Positions 43,942-52,915 of a stretch of 64,000 nucleotides of DNA are shown piece after piece (positions within the stretch are counted from its first letter, which is position 1; each line of letters begins with the position of its first letter). The stretch comes from JAJPHF01 sp035293805 (GTDB taxonomy: Bacteria > Chloroflexota > UBA6077 > JAJPHF01), in assembly GCA_035293805.1 (NCBI GenBank), contig DATGMD010000062.1, forward strand, positions 62,001 to 126,000, written 5' to 3'. The position numbers and the translations under genes were made by a program. The notes beneath the pieces are model-generated. The model saw nothing but the letters and a program-made list of their open reading frames with translations. It searched no databases and had not been told where the DNA came from.

Positions 43942-44511
43942 ATGGACGCGACGCGGCCGTTGTTCATCCCCGTCGTGCTGGGCACCGTGCGGCAGGGGCG
44001 GGCGAGCGAGCACGTGGCGCGCTTCGTCCACGGCGAGCTACGCAAGCACCCCACGGTCCAGACGACCCTGCTCGACCTGCGCGAGCTGCCGCTCCGCACC
44101 GACGACGCCGGCGAGGCGATCAAGGACGAGAGCTTCGCCGCCGCCTGCGCCCGCGCCGACGGGCTGGTGCTCGTCGTCCCCGAGTACAACCACGGCTATC
44201 CCGGCCTGCTCAAGCACGCCCTCGACAGCAACCTGAAGGAATACGTCCACAAGGCCGTGGGGATCTGCGGCGTCTCGGCCGGCGGCTTCGGCGGCACGCG
44301 CGTCATCGAGAACCTGCTGCCGGTGCTCCGCGAGCTAGGGCTGGTGACGATCTTCTGGGACGGCAACTTCTCCAGCGCCCAGAAGCTGTTCGATGCCGCC
44401 GGTCAGATTCTGGACACGGCCTACGTGGCCCGGACGGACAAGTTCCTCAAGGAGTTGATCTGGATGGCGACGGTGCTCCGCTACGGCCGCGAGCACGTCG
44501 CCCTGACCTGA
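43942..44511 (+). CDS. NADPH-dependent FMN reductase family flavoprotein
   Basis: 189 aa, ATG after GGAGGCG. Flavodoxin-like reductase: FMN phosphate-binding loop near GTVRQGRASEHVARFV, and the signature PEYNHGYPGLLKHALD that packs on the flavin, then VGICGVSAGGFGG. Such enzymes reduce quinones, azo compounds or metals with NAD(P)H, and the physiological substrate here is unknown. It is followed 9 bases after its stop by a small zinc-ribbon gene. Confidence 0.92.
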   Translation: MDATRPLFIPVVLGTVRQGRASEHVARFVHGELRKHPTVQTTLLDLRELPLRTDDAGEAIKDESFAAACARADGLVLVVPEYNHGYPGLLKHALDSNLKEYVHKAVGICGVSAGGFGGTRVIENLLPVLRELGLVTIFWDGNFSSAQKLFDAAGQILDTAYVARTDKFLKELIWMATVLRYGREHVALT

Positions 44512-44520
44512 GGAGAGGCG

Positions 44521-44718
44521 ATGGCCCGCGAGCCCATGCGCTGCCCCGTCTGCGGTGTCGTAATGAACCACCACGCCGACAAGGTAGACTACTCGGCCGC
44601 GCTCGAGAACCCCGCCGCGGCCGACTCCGCTTACGGTGGGCTGCTGGAGGAGGTCTTCACCTGCCCCCGCTGCGGCCACACCGCCACGCGTCCGGCCGCC
44701 GAGGGCGCCGGCGCGTAG
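44521..44718 (+). CDS. Small zinc-ribbon protein
   Basis: 65 aa, preceded by GAGGAGAGGCG. Two CxxC knuckles (RCPVCGVVMNHH and FTCPRCGHTA) separated by about 37 residues form a zinc ribbon. There is no other domain. It is probably co-transcribed with the flavin reductase upstream. Function unknown, possibly a regulator or a metal-handling protein. Confidence 0.75.
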   Translation: MAREPMRCPVCGVVMNHHADKVDYSAALENPAAADSAYGGLLEEVFTCPRCGHTATRPAAEGAGA

Positions 44719-44890
44719 GCCCGCCGCTTGCGATAGCGGATCTGGATGGCCCCGGGTCGGGGGCGAGCCGGAGTGCTACCATCTATCTAAGACAAATCCA
44801 AGGAAAGCCGATTGGCAGCCTAAAGCGGTCACGCGGCTCGCGTGCGCGGCGCGGCGAGACGCTCCAAAGCGCGGAAGGGAATCGAAGCTG

Positions 44891-46201
44891 ATGGAGTCGA
44901 CGACGCTACCGGCCGGGCAGTCCCGCCGGGCCACCGAGCCGCGGCCCGAGCCTTGTCAGGACGGGCTGCTGCAGCAGTACCAGAAGGTCCGCTGCTTCAC
45001 GGAACGTATCTGCGAGCCGCTGGCCGCGGAGGACTACGTCGTGCAGTCGATGCCCGACGCCAGCCCCGCGAAGTGGCACCTGGCACACACCTCCTGGTTC
45101 TTCGAAACCTTCATCCTCTCCCCCACCCTCCCCCACTACCAGCCCTTCCACCCGATGTACTGCTACCTCTTCAACTCGTATTACAACGCCGTGGGGGAGC
45201 GCCACGCCCGCCCGCAGCGGGGACTGCTCACGCGCCCCACCGTCGGCGAGATCTATCAGTACCGTGCCCACGTCGACGCCCGTATGGAAGAGTTCCTCAC
45301 GGCTGCCGCGCCCGAGCGGCTGGCGCCCATCGCCCCCATCGTCGAGCTGGGCCTGCACCACGAGCAGCAGCACCAGGAGCTGCTGCTGACGGACCTCAAG
45401 CACGCGCTGGCCTGCAACCCGCTGCGGCCGGCCTACCGCGAGAGCGCGCCCGGCCCGGCGGCAGAGGCGCCGCCGCTCGGCTGGCAAGCGTACCCCGGCG
45501 GCGTCGGCTGGCTGGGCTTCGCCGGCGGCGGCTTCGCCTTCGACAATGAGCTGCCGCGCCACCGCGTGTTCCTCGAGCCGTTCCGCCTCGCCACCCGCCT
45601 CGTCACGAACGCGGAGTACCTGGCGTTCATGGCCGACGGCGGCTACCGGCGCCCGGAGCTGTGGCTGTCCGACGGCTGGAACACGGTGAAGGCGCAGGGC
45701 TGGGATGCGCCCCTGTACTGGGAGCCGCGCGACGGCGCCTGGTGGGTGCAGACGCTGGCCGGACCCCGCCCCGTCGCGCCGGCCGAGCCCGTCTGCCACG
45801 TCAGCTATTACGAGGCCGACGCCTACGCGCGCTGGGCGGGCGCGCGCCTGCCCACCGAGGCCGAGTGGGAGGCCGCCGCCGCCGACCTGCCGGTCGCGGG
45901 CAACTTCGTGGAGAGCGAGCGCTTCCACCCGGCGCCAGCCCCCGCCGGCGGCACCGGCCTCCAGCAGATGTACGGCGACGTGTGGGAGTGGACCGCCAGC
46001 GCCTACTCGCCATACCCCGGCTTCCGCCCCACCGCCGGCGCGCTCGGCGAGTACAACGGCAAGTTCATGTGCAGCCAGCTCGTCCTGCGCGGCGGCTCCT
46101 GCGCCACGCCCGCGTCGCACATCCGCGCCAGCTACCGCAACTTCTTCCCGCCCGACGCCCGCTGGCAGTTCAGCGGCATCCGCCTCGCCGACGACGCGTA
46201 A
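44891..46201 (+). CDS. egtB: Ergothioneine biosynthesis sulfoxide synthase EgtB
   Basis: 436 aa. EgtB is a mononuclear iron enzyme joining trimethylhistidine (hercynine) and a thiol (gamma-glutamylcysteine or cysteine) with O2. The DinB-like N-terminal half carries the iron His ligands: KWHLAHTSWFFETF (H66) and HHEQQHQE (H157, H161). The C-terminal half is the formylglycine-generating-enzyme-like domain (GGFAFDNELPRHRVFLEPFRLA, CHVSYYEADAYARWAGARLPTEAEWEAA, YGDVWEWTASAY, VLRGGSCATP). ATG 44891 is preceded by GGAAGGGA. egtD follows after 12 bases, so the hercynine route is encoded together. EgtC is absent, fitting a direct-cysteine type or use of another hydrolase. Confidence 0.96.
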   Translation: MESTTLPAGQSRRATEPRPEPCQDGLLQQYQKVRCFTERICEPLAAEDYVVQSMPDASPAKWHLAHTSWFFETFILSPTLPHYQPFHPMYCYLFNSYYNAVGERHARPQRGLLTRPTVGEIYQYRAHVDARMEEFLTAAAPERLAPIAPIVELGLHHEQQHQELLLTDLKHALACNPLRPAYRESAPGPAAEAPPLGWQAYPGGVGWLGFAGGGFAFDNELPRHRVFLEPFRLATRLVTNAEYLAFMADGGYRRPELWLSDGWNTVKAQGWDAPLYWEPRDGAWWVQTLAGPRPVAPAEPVCHVSYYEADAYARWAGARLPTEAEWEAAAADLPVAGNFVESERFHPAPAPAGGTGLQQMYGDVWEWTASAYSPYPGFRPTAGALGEYNGKFMCSQLVLRGGSCATPASHIRASYRNFFPPDARWQFSGIRLADDA

Positions 46202-46213
46202 GGACACTCATCA

Positions 46214-47188
46214 GTGAAGATCAGCCAGCACGGGCGAGTCACGCTCTACGACTACGAGCCTCAGGTGGACGACGTGCGCGCCGAGGTCTTGAGCGGGCTC
46301 GCGCGGCCCGCCAAGATGCTCCCCTCCAAGCTGTTCTACGACGCGCGCGGCTCGCAGCTCTTCGAGGACATCTGCGCGCTGGAGGAGTACTACCCCACCC
46401 GCACCGAGGTCGCCATCCTGAAGCAGTACGTCGGCGAGATAGTGGCGCGGATCGGCCCCGGCTGCCGCCTCGTCGAGCTGGGCAGCGGCAGCAGCCTGAA
46501 GACGCACATTCTGCTCGACCATCTGGAGGCGCCCAGCGCCTACGTGCCCATCGACATCTCCAGGACGGCGCTGCTCGAAGCTGCGCAGGCCATCGCCGCC
46601 AAGTACCCAGACCTCGACGTGCTGGCCGTGTGCGCCGACTACACGCAGCGCTTCGAGCTGCCCGAGCCGCGCCGGCCGGCGCGGCGCACGGTGGCCTTCT
46701 TCCCCGGCTCGACGATCGGCAACCTGGAGCGCGACGACGCCCGGGCCTTCCTGCGGCGCATCGCCGGCTGGTGCGGGCGCGGCGGCGGGCTGCTGATCGG
46801 CGTCGATCTCAAAAAGGACCAGCCCACCCTGGAAGCCGCCTACAACGATCGCGCGGGGGTGACCGCCGCCTTCAACCTGAACCTCCTGCATCGCATCAAC
46901 CGCGAGCTAGGCGCCGACTTCGATCCCGACGCCTTCCGCCACCGGGCGATCTACGACGAGCCGCGCGGCCGCATCGAGATGCGCCTCATCAGCTGTCGCC
47001 CGCAGACCGTCACCGTCGACGGCCGTGCGTTCACCTTCGCCGAGGGCGAGTGGATCACCACCGAGTACTCGCACAAGTACAGCGTCCCCGACTTCCAGCG
47101 GCTGGCCGCCGAGGCCGGCTTCGCGGTCCAGCACGTCTGGACCGATGCCCACCAGCGGTTCAGCGTCCAGTACCTCGTCGTCCCGTGA
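46214..47188 (+). CDS. egtD: L-histidine N-alpha-methyltransferase EgtD
   Basis: 324 aa SAM-dependent enzyme that trimethylates histidine to hercynine, the first step of ergothioneine synthesis. It has the family N-terminus (PSKLFYDARGSQLFEDICALEEYYPTRTE), SAM loop (LVELGSGSSLKTHILLDHL), PIDISRTAL, VAFFPGSTIGNLERDDARAFL, and the C-terminal FTFAEGEWITTEYSHKYSVPDF. GTG start at 46214 with AAGGA upstream. Adjacent to egtB in the same direction. Ergothioneine is a thiol antioxidant, consistent with an aerobic organism. Confidence 0.96.
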   Translation: MKISQHGRVTLYDYEPQVDDVRAEVLSGLARPAKMLPSKLFYDARGSQLFEDICALEEYYPTRTEVAILKQYVGEIVARIGPGCRLVELGSGSSLKTHILLDHLEAPSAYVPIDISRTALLEAAQAIAAKYPDLDVLAVCADYTQRFELPEPRRPARRTVAFFPGSTIGNLERDDARAFLRRIAGWCGRGGGLLIGVDLKKDQPTLEAAYNDRAGVTAAFNLNLLHRINRELGADFDPDAFRHRAIYDEPRGRIEMRLISCRPQTVTVDGRAFTFAEGEWITTEYSHKYSVPDFQRLAAEAGFAVQHVWTDAHQRFSVQYLVVP

Positions 47189-47239
47189 CGCCGCCGCCGT
47201 CGCCCGCAGGGCGGCGAGCGAACCGCGAAGGATACTGCC

Positions 47240-47665
47240 ATGGCAGCAATGACCGAAGCCGACTGGCGGGCGTTTCTCCGCCACCCGGCGCGCACCGCGA
47301 AAGTGGCGACGGTGCGCCAGGACGGGCGGCCGCACGTCGCGCCGGTCTGGTTCGATCTGGACGGCGACGACCTCGTCTTCACCACCGGCGCGCGGTCCGT
47401 CAAGGGTCGGGCCCTGCGGCGCGATCCGCGCGTCTCGATCTGCGTCGACGACGAGCAGCCGCCGTTCGCCTTCGTCATCGTCGAGGGCATCGCCACGCTC
47501 AGCGAGGACCTGGCCGAGTTGCGGGCCTGGGCCACGCGCCTCGGCGGCCGCTACATGGGCGCCGCCGCGGCCGAGGCGTACGGGGCGCGGAACGGCGTTC
47601 CCGGCGAGCTACTGGTGCGTGTCAAGCCCACACGCGTCATCGCCGCGACGGGGATCAGCGATTGA
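47240..47665 (+). CDS. PPOX-class F420/FMN-dependent oxidoreductase
   Basis: 141 aa split-barrel protein of the pyridoxamine-5'-phosphate-oxidase-like class, of the type annotated as F420-dependent (TAKVATVRQDGRPHVAPVWFDLDGDDLVFTTGA, KGRALRRDPRVSICVDDEQPPF, VRVKPTRVIAATGI). AAGGA precedes the ATG. It probably reduces or protects a small redox substrate. Whether it uses F420 or FMN cannot be decided here. Its stop overlaps the ATG of the transporter ATPase by one base. Confidence 0.88.
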   Translation: MAAMTEADWRAFLRHPARTAKVATVRQDGRPHVAPVWFDLDGDDLVFTTGARSVKGRALRRDPRVSICVDDEQPPFAFVIVEGIATLSEDLAELRAWATRLGGRYMGAAAAEAYGARNGVPGELLVRVKPTRVIAATGISD

Positions 47666-48894
47666 TGACCGGTCCCGCCGCTGCGGCCCCGCGCCACGGC
47701 GCGGCCGTCGAGTTCGACCACGTCACCAAGCGCTTCGGCGGCAGCGCTGGCACGGACGCCCCCGCGGCGGTACACGATCTCTCGCTGCGCGTGCCGCCGG
47801 GCGAGATCTGCGTGCTGGTCGGCCCCAGCGGCTGCGGCAAGACGACCACCCTGCGCATCGTGAACCGCCTGGTCGAGCCGACCGCGGGCCGCGTGCTGAT
47901 CGACGGCCAGGACGTGGCCAGCGTCGAGGTGACCGCGCTGCGGCGCCGGATCGGCTACGTCATCCAGCAGGGCGGCCTCTTCCCGCACTACACCGTCGCC
48001 CAGAACGTCGGCACCGTGCCCCGGCTGCTCGGCTGGCCGGAGGCGCGCATCCGCGAGCGCGTCGACCACCTGCTCGCGCTCGTCGGGCTCGACCCCGAGC
48101 GCATGCGCGCGCGCTACCCCGGCCAGCTCTCGGGCGGCGAGCGCCAGCGCGTCGGCGTCGCCCGCGCCATGGCGGCCGAGCCGCCGGTCATGCTGATGGA
48201 CGAGCCGTTCGGCGCCGTCGACCCGATCGTGCGCGAGCGGCTGCAAGACGAGCTGCTGCACCTCCACCGGACGCTCGGCACCACCATCCTGTTCGTGACT
48301 CACGACGTCGACGAGGCGATCAAGCTGGGCGATCGCGTGGCGGTGATGCAGGAGGGCGGCCACCTGGCGCAGTACGCCCCGCCGCTGGAGCTGCTCGCCC
48401 AGCCCGCCAACGAGTTCGTCGCCCGCTTCGTCGGCGCCGACCGGGGACTCAAGCGCCTGGCGCTCGTCGCCGTGGCCGACGCGCCGCTCGTCGACCTACC
48501 CACGGCGCGGGTCGGAGAGCCCACGCGCACCGCCCGCGAGCGCCTGGCGACGGCCGGGTCGGACCACCTGCTCGTGCTCGACGAGGCGAGCCGCCCGCTG
48601 GGCTGGCTGGCGGCGCCGGCGCTGGACGACGCCGACGCCGTAGCGGCCGAGGCGCTCACCGCCCCCGCCGCCGTGCTGCCGGCCGAACTGGCGCTCCGCG
48701 ACGCGCTCGCGCGCCTGCTGGAGTCGCCCGTGCCGACCGGGGTCGTCGTGGACGCCGCGGGCCGCTACCGGGGCGGGCTGTCGCTCGAAGCCATCGCCGC
48801 CGCGCTGCGGGCTGCCGCGCCGACGCCGGACCAGCCGCGTACGGCCGCCCCCGCGCACGGGGACGGCGTCGCGCCCCGGGCGGGGGCGCCGTGA
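47665..48894 (+). CDS. Quaternary-amine (glycine betaine/choline) ABC transporter ATPase
   Basis: 409 aa. Walker A GPSGCGKTT, Q-loop YVIQQGGLFPHYTV, signature LSGGERQRVGVARAM, Walker B VMLMDEPFGAVDP and H-loop LFVTHDVDEA are all intact. After the ATPase core about 130 residues form a degenerate CBS-like region (HLLVLDEASRPLGWLAAPAL, TGVVVDAAGRYRGGLSLEAI), as in OpuCA/ProV proteins that sense ionic strength. Two permeases and a binding protein follow, giving a full OpuC/Osm-type importer for compatible solutes. The start overlaps the preceding stop, indicating coupling with the PPOX gene. Confidence 0.94.
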   Translation: MTGPAAAAPRHGAAVEFDHVTKRFGGSAGTDAPAAVHDLSLRVPPGEICVLVGPSGCGKTTTLRIVNRLVEPTAGRVLIDGQDVASVEVTALRRRIGYVIQQGGLFPHYTVAQNVGTVPRLLGWPEARIRERVDHLLALVGLDPERMRARYPGQLSGGERQRVGVARAMAAEPPVMLMDEPFGAVDPIVRERLQDELLHLHRTLGTTILFVTHDVDEAIKLGDRVAVMQEGGHLAQYAPPLELLAQPANEFVARFVGADRGLKRLALVAVADAPLVDLPTARVGEPTRTARERLATAGSDHLLVLDEASRPLGWLAAPALDDADAVAAEALTAPAAVLPAELALRDALARLLESPVPTGVVVDAAGRYRGGLSLEAIAAALRAAAPTPDQPRTAAPAHGDGVAPRAGAP

Positions 48895-49547
48895 CGCCGG
48901 GCGAGCCGCTGATCCGCTGGGACTGGGTGCTGAGCCACCTGGGCGACATCGCGCAGCGCCTCGGCGAGCACCTGGTTCTGACCGGGCTGGCCGTCGCCAT
49001 CGGCTGCCTCGTGGCGCTCGTCCTGACCATTCAGGTCGTGCGGCGCCCGCGGCTCTACCCGCCCATCGTCTGGGTCGCCGGTGTGCTGTACACCATCCCC
49101 AGCCTGGCGCTGTTCGCCCTGCTCGTCCCGATCACCGGGCTGTCGCTGCTCACCGCCGAGATTGGCCTGGTCAGCTACACGCTGCTGTTCCTGATCCGCA
49201 ACGCCGTGGACGGCGTGCGCTACGTCCCCGCCGACGTGCGCGAGGCGGCGACGGCGATGGGCTACACGCCCCGCCAGCGCCTCTGGCGCGTCGAGCTGCC
49301 GCTGGCCCTGCCCGTCATCATTGCCGGCATCCGCGTCGCCACCGTCTCGACGATCGGGCTGACGACCGTCACGGCGCTCATCGGCCAGGGCGGCCTGGGC
49401 TACTTCATCCTGGACGGCCTGCAGCGCTTCTTCAGCACGCCGCTCATCGTCGGCGCCGTGCTGTCGGTCGCGCTCGCGGTGCTGGCCGACGGCGCGCTGG
49501 TGCTGCTCCAGCGCTGGGCGACGCCGTGGGCGCGCTGGAGCGGCTGA
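48891..49547 (+). CDS. Quaternary-amine ABC transporter permease 1
   Basis: 218 aa with about five to six membrane helices. It carries the inner-membrane coupling motif of this class (DVREAATAMGYTPRQRLWRVELPLALPVIIAGIR). The GTG start at 48891 overlaps the ATPase stop (GTGA), so the genes are translationally coupled. It corresponds to OpuCB-type permeases. Confidence 0.92.
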   Translation: MTPGEPLIRWDWVLSHLGDIAQRLGEHLVLTGLAVAIGCLVALVLTIQVVRRPRLYPPIVWVAGVLYTIPSLALFALLVPITGLSLLTAEIGLVSYTLLFLIRNAVDGVRYVPADVREAATAMGYTPRQRLWRVELPLALPVIIAGIRVATVSTIGLTTVTALIGQGGLGYFILDGLQRFFSTPLIVGAVLSVALAVLADGALVLLQRWATPWARWSG

Positions 49548-49551
49548 CGCG

Positions 49552-50256
49552 ATGGACTTCCTCGCCGCGCTCGGCGCCTGGCTGGCCGATCCCGCCCACT
49601 GGCAGGGCTCGGACGGCATCCCCACGCGCGTCGCCGAGCACGTGCTGATGTCGGCGGTGACGATCGCTGTGGCCATGGCCGTCGCCGCGCCCATCGGCGT
49701 CTGGCTCGGCCACCTGGGGCGCGGCGGCTTCGTCGTCCTGAACGTGGCCAACGTCGGCCGCGCGCTGCCGTCGCTCGCGCTGCTTGCGCTGCTGCTGCCG
49801 CTGGCGCTCGCGCTCGGCCTCGGGCTCGGCTTCTGGCCGACCTTCCTGGCCATCCTGCCGCTCGGCATCCCGCCGATCCTGACGAACGCCTACGTAGCGG
49901 TGCGCGAGGTGGACCGCGACCTGCTGGACGCGGCGCGCGGCCAGGGCCTCGACGAGTGGCAGGTCCTGCGCCAGGCCGAGCTGCCGCTCGCCACGCCGCT
50001 GATCGTCGCCGGCATCCGCGGCGCTGCCGTGACCGTCGTCGCGACCGTGACGCTCGGCGCGCTGGTGGCCAGCGGCGGCCTCGGCCGCTACATCGTCGAC
50101 GGCCTCGCCCGCCACGACAACGCGCGCCTCGTCGTCGGCGCCGTCCTCGTCGCCGCCCTCGCGATCGCCACCGAGGCCGGCTTCGGCCTGATCGAGCGCC
50201 GCGCCATCCCTGTCGGCCTGCGCGCCCAGGCCGGCGAACGCGGCCCGAGCCCGTGA
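49552..50256 (+). CDS. Quaternary-amine ABC transporter permease 2
   Basis: 234 aa, the second and related permease (OpuCD type). It has about six hydrophobic helices and the EAA-like loop DRDLLDAARGQGLDEWQVLRQAELPLATPLIVAGIR. It starts 4 bases after the first permease stop. The two would form a heterodimeric channel. A spacer of about 215 bases with a palindromic repeat separates it from the binding protein. Confidence 0.92.
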   Translation: MDFLAALGAWLADPAHWQGSDGIPTRVAEHVLMSAVTIAVAMAVAAPIGVWLGHLGRGGFVVLNVANVGRALPSLALLALLLPLALALGLGLGFWPTFLAILPLGIPPILTNAYVAVREVDRDLLDAARGQGLDEWQVLRQAELPLATPLIVAGIRGAAVTVVATVTLGALVASGGLGRYIVDGLARHDNARLVVGAVLVAALAIATEAGFGLIERRAIPVGLRAQAGERGPSP

Positions 50257-50335
50257 AGGCGCCCACGGCACGAAAAGAGTAAAACTTAGCAGCGCATTGA
50301 AGCGCCTTGCCATCAGTCCAGCGGCCGATCGCTCG

Positions 50336-50380
50336 TAGGGGCGGGTTTCATGCCCGCCCGCGGCCGCCAGGCCGCAGCTC
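50336..50380. repeat. REP-like palindrome GGGCGGGTTTCATGCCCGCCC
   Basis: GGGGCGGG...CCCGCCC stem followed by a second stem, GCGGCCGCCAGGCCGC. A related copy is at 53424-53465. It sits between the second permease and the binding-protein gene of the same transporter. Confidence 0.6.
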
Positions 50381-50472
50381 CGGGGTAGACTGCCGCTTAG
50401 CCGCGCCGCAGACCGCCGTGATGTTGGCGCCGACCGAGCGCGCGGCCCCGGTTGCTGCTCAAGGAGGCCCGC

Positions 50473-51414
50473 TTGATACGCCTCATCTGGCGCCGGGCGC
50501 CCGCCGCGGCCGCCCTGGTGCTGCTGCTCGTCCTCGTCGGGGCCTGCCAGTCGTCCGCATCGTCCGGCAGCGGCAAGCCCGGCGTCCGCGTCGGCTCGAC
50601 CAACTTCGCCGAGCAGTCGATCCTCGCCGAGCTGTACGCCCAGGCGCTCGAAGCGAACGGCTACCACGTCGAGCGGCGCCTGAACCTCGGCCCGCGCGAG
50701 ATCGTCGAGCCGGCGCTCGAGTCCGCGCAGATCGACCTGTACCCCGAGTACCTGGCTACGCTGCTGGCGTTCGTGAGCAAGGGATCCGGCGCTAGCGCCG
50801 GCCCGGCGGCCAGCAGCGACCCCGCCGCTACCGCCAGCGCCCTGCAAGCCGCGCTCCAGCCAAAGGGCCTTGCCCTGCTCGACTACGCCCCGGCCGTGGA
50901 CACCAACGGCTTCGTGGTCACGAAAGCCACGGCCGACAAGTACCACCTGACGAAGCTCAGCGACCTCGCGCCCGTCGCGTCGCAGCTCGTGCTCGGCGGG
51001 GCGCCCGAGTGCCCCGACCGCCCGTTCTGCCTGCCCGGCCTGCGCGACACCTACGGCCTCACCTTCAAGGACTTCAAGCCTCTCGACGCGGGCGGCCCGC
51101 TCACGGTCACGGCGCTGGAGAACAACCAGATCGACGTCGGGCTGATCTTCACGACCGATGCGGTCATCGCCGCCCGCGGCCTCGTGCCGCTCGCCGACGA
51201 CAAGCACCTGCAGCTGGCCGACAACGTCGTGCCGGTCGTGCGCGCCGACCTTCTGAGCCAGGCGCCGGCCGACTTCAAGACGGCGCTGAACGGTGTGAGC
51301 GCCAAGCTGACCACGGAGGAGCTAACCAGCCTGAACAAGGCGGTGAGCGTGGACCGCAAGGAGCCCCGCGACGTGGCGGCCGCCTGGCTGCGCGACAAGG
51401 GCCTGGTCAAGTAA
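50473..51414 (+). CDS. Quaternary-amine ABC transporter substrate-binding lipoprotein
   Basis: 313 aa from TTG 50473, chosen because AAGGAGG lies 7 bases upstream. Lipobox LVLVGAC. OpuCC/OsmF-type domain: VRVGSTNFAEQSILAELYAQALEANGYHVERRLNLG, EPALESAQIDLYPEYLATLLAF, ALENNQIDVGLIFTTDAVIAARGLVPLADDKH. It binds a compatible solute such as glycine betaine, choline or a similar amine. It completes the ATPase-permease-permease system upstream. Confidence 0.93.
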   Translation: MIRLIWRRAPAAAALVLLLVLVGACQSSASSGSGKPGVRVGSTNFAEQSILAELYAQALEANGYHVERRLNLGPREIVEPALESAQIDLYPEYLATLLAFVSKGSGASAGPAASSDPAATASALQAALQPKGLALLDYAPAVDTNGFVVTKATADKYHLTKLSDLAPVASQLVLGGAPECPDRPFCLPGLRDTYGLTFKDFKPLDAGGPLTVTALENNQIDVGLIFTTDAVIAARGLVPLADDKHLQLADNVVPVVRADLLSQAPADFKTALNGVSAKLTTEELTSLNKAVSVDRKEPRDVAAAWLRDKGLVK

Positions 51415-51425
51415 GCGCCCGGCCC

Positions 51426-52610
51426 GTGCGTCACGAGCAGCCGGCCGACCTCCTTTACCTGGACAACGCGGCCACCACGTATCCGAAGCCGGAGGCCGTT
51501 TACCAGGCCGCCGACGCCTTCTACCGCACCGGTGGCGGCAACGCCGAGCGCGGCCGCTACCCGCTGGCCCGCGCCGCCGCCGACGTGATCGCCCGCACGC
51601 GCGCGAAGCTGGCGGCATGGCTCGGCGCCGGCGCGGGCGACCAGATCATCCTCGCGCCCTCGGCCACCATCGCGCTGAACCAAGTCATCCTCGGCACGCC
51701 GCTCCCGCCCGGCGCCGTCGCCTACGTCACTCCCTTCGAGCACAACTCCGCGCTCCGCCCGCTCGAGCACCGGCGCCAGACGGCGGGCATCCACGTGCGC
51801 GAGCTACCGTTCGACCGCACCACCTGGGCCTTCGACGCCCCCCGCGCTCGCGCCATGCTCCAGGCCGCGCCGCCCGCGCTCCTGGTCGTGTCCCAGGCGA
51901 GCAACGTCTGCGGCTACTTGCTCCCGGTGGTCGAGATCGTGCAGGCCGCGCGCGCGGCCAATCCTGCCTGCGTGGTCGTCGTGGACGGCGCGCAGGCCGC
52001 CGGCCTCTACCCGCTCGACCTGGCCGCCGGCGCGATCGACTACTACGTCTTCTCCGGCCACAAGTCGCTGTATGGCCCTTATGGCATCGCGGGCTTCGTC
52101 CTCGCCAGCGGGCGGCGGCCGGCGCCGATCCTCTTCGGCGCCACCGGGACCCAATCCGACAGCGTGGCCATGCCGCTCGACGTGCCCAGCGCCTACGAGC
52201 CTGGCAGCCAGAACGCCTGGGCGGCCGCCGGGTTGGACGCCGCGCTCGACTGGCTCGCCGCGCGGGGCCGCGCGGCCGTGGTCGCGCCCGCCGAGGCCGC
52301 CGCCCACGCGCTCCGCGACCGCCTCCGCGCCCTCCCGGGCGTGACCGTCTACGCGCCGCCGGCCGACCGCTGGATGGGCATCGTCGCCTTCACGGCCGCG
52401 GGCCAGGCCCCCGCGGCGCTCGCCGACGCGCTCGCCGCCCGCGGCATCGCCGTGCGCGCCGGCCTGCACTGCGCGCCGTGGATCCATCGCTGGCTTGGCA
52501 CCCTGGCGGGTGGCGGCGTCGTCCGCGCCAGCCCCAGCTACTTCACGCCCCCCTCAGCCGCCGACACCCTGGAGCGCGCCCTCCGCGAAGCGCTGCCAAC
52601 CCGCAGGTAA
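51426..52610 (+). CDS. Class V aminotransferase / cysteine-desulfurase-like protein
   Basis: 394 aa PLP enzyme, GTG start 11 bases after the transporter gene, weak ribosome binding site. Motifs: LYLDNAATTYPKPEAVYQA, ILAPSATIALNQVI, YVTPFEHNSALRPL, VVDGAQAAGLYPLDL, PLP-Lys in FSGHKSLYGPYGIAGF, and the C-terminal Cys in GLHCAPWIH that would carry the persulfide. These fit a SufS/CsdA-like cysteine desulfurase family protein. No suf or isc genes are near. It could serve sulfur supply for ergothioneine or Fe-S clusters (inference from neighbourhood). Confidence 0.88.
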   Translation: MRHEQPADLLYLDNAATTYPKPEAVYQAADAFYRTGGGNAERGRYPLARAAADVIARTRAKLAAWLGAGAGDQIILAPSATIALNQVILGTPLPPGAVAYVTPFEHNSALRPLEHRRQTAGIHVRELPFDRTTWAFDAPRARAMLQAAPPALLVVSQASNVCGYLLPVVEIVQAARAANPACVVVVDGAQAAGLYPLDLAAGAIDYYVFSGHKSLYGPYGIAGFVLASGRRPAPILFGATGTQSDSVAMPLDVPSAYEPGSQNAWAAAGLDAALDWLAARGRAAVVAPAEAAAHALRDRLRALPGVTVYAPPADRWMGIVAFTAAGQAPAALADALAARGIAVRAGLHCAPWIHRWLGTLAGGGVVRASPSYFTPPSAADTLERALREALPTRR

Positions 52611-52650
52611 CCCGGCGAGAATCCCCACTAATACCGCATCCGGGGGTGGC

Positions 52651-52700
52651 GTTCCCTTACTCCCTCGCCCTCTGGGAGAGGGTCGGGGTGAGGGCCCGCC
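52651..52700. repeat. CTCTCCC-type interspersed repeat, one copy
   Basis: TCGCCCTCTGGGAGAGGGTCGGGGTGAGGG, same family as those near 15.7, 21.6 and 24.3 kb. Downstream of the desulfurase-like gene. Confidence 0.6.
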
Positions 52701-52754
52701 TCCGTCGGCGGACCCCAGGGCCGGATCGGATATAACCGTTCGGACCAACGGTAG

Positions 52755-52915
52755 GGCCGGCGCTCGCCCCCTGCCGCCCGGTCGCCGCTACTGCCTGCCA
52801 CGGCCTCCGTCGTGATGTCGTAGCGCCGGGGCTCGTTCCCTGCCGCCCGGCTGCCACCGCCTCCGCCGTGATGTCGTAGCGCCGGGGCTCGTCCCCTGCC
52901 GCCCGGCCGGCGCGG
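52755..52915. repeat. Tandem repeat with 56-base period
   Basis: Two and a half copies of GCGCCGGGGCTCGT-CCCTGCCGCCCGG...CCGCCTCCGYCGTGATGTCGTA; the TGATGTCGTAGCGCCGGGGCTCGT blocks at 52813 and 52869 are 56 bases apart and identical. Intergenic, no coding potential seen between 52,611 and 53,020 otherwise. Confidence 0.7.

Noticed and set aside
45661..48894. 1077-codon frame whose end contains the transporter ATPase
   Set aside because: Its first two thirds run out of frame through egtB, egtD and the PPOX gene; only the part from 47665 is the real ATPase.
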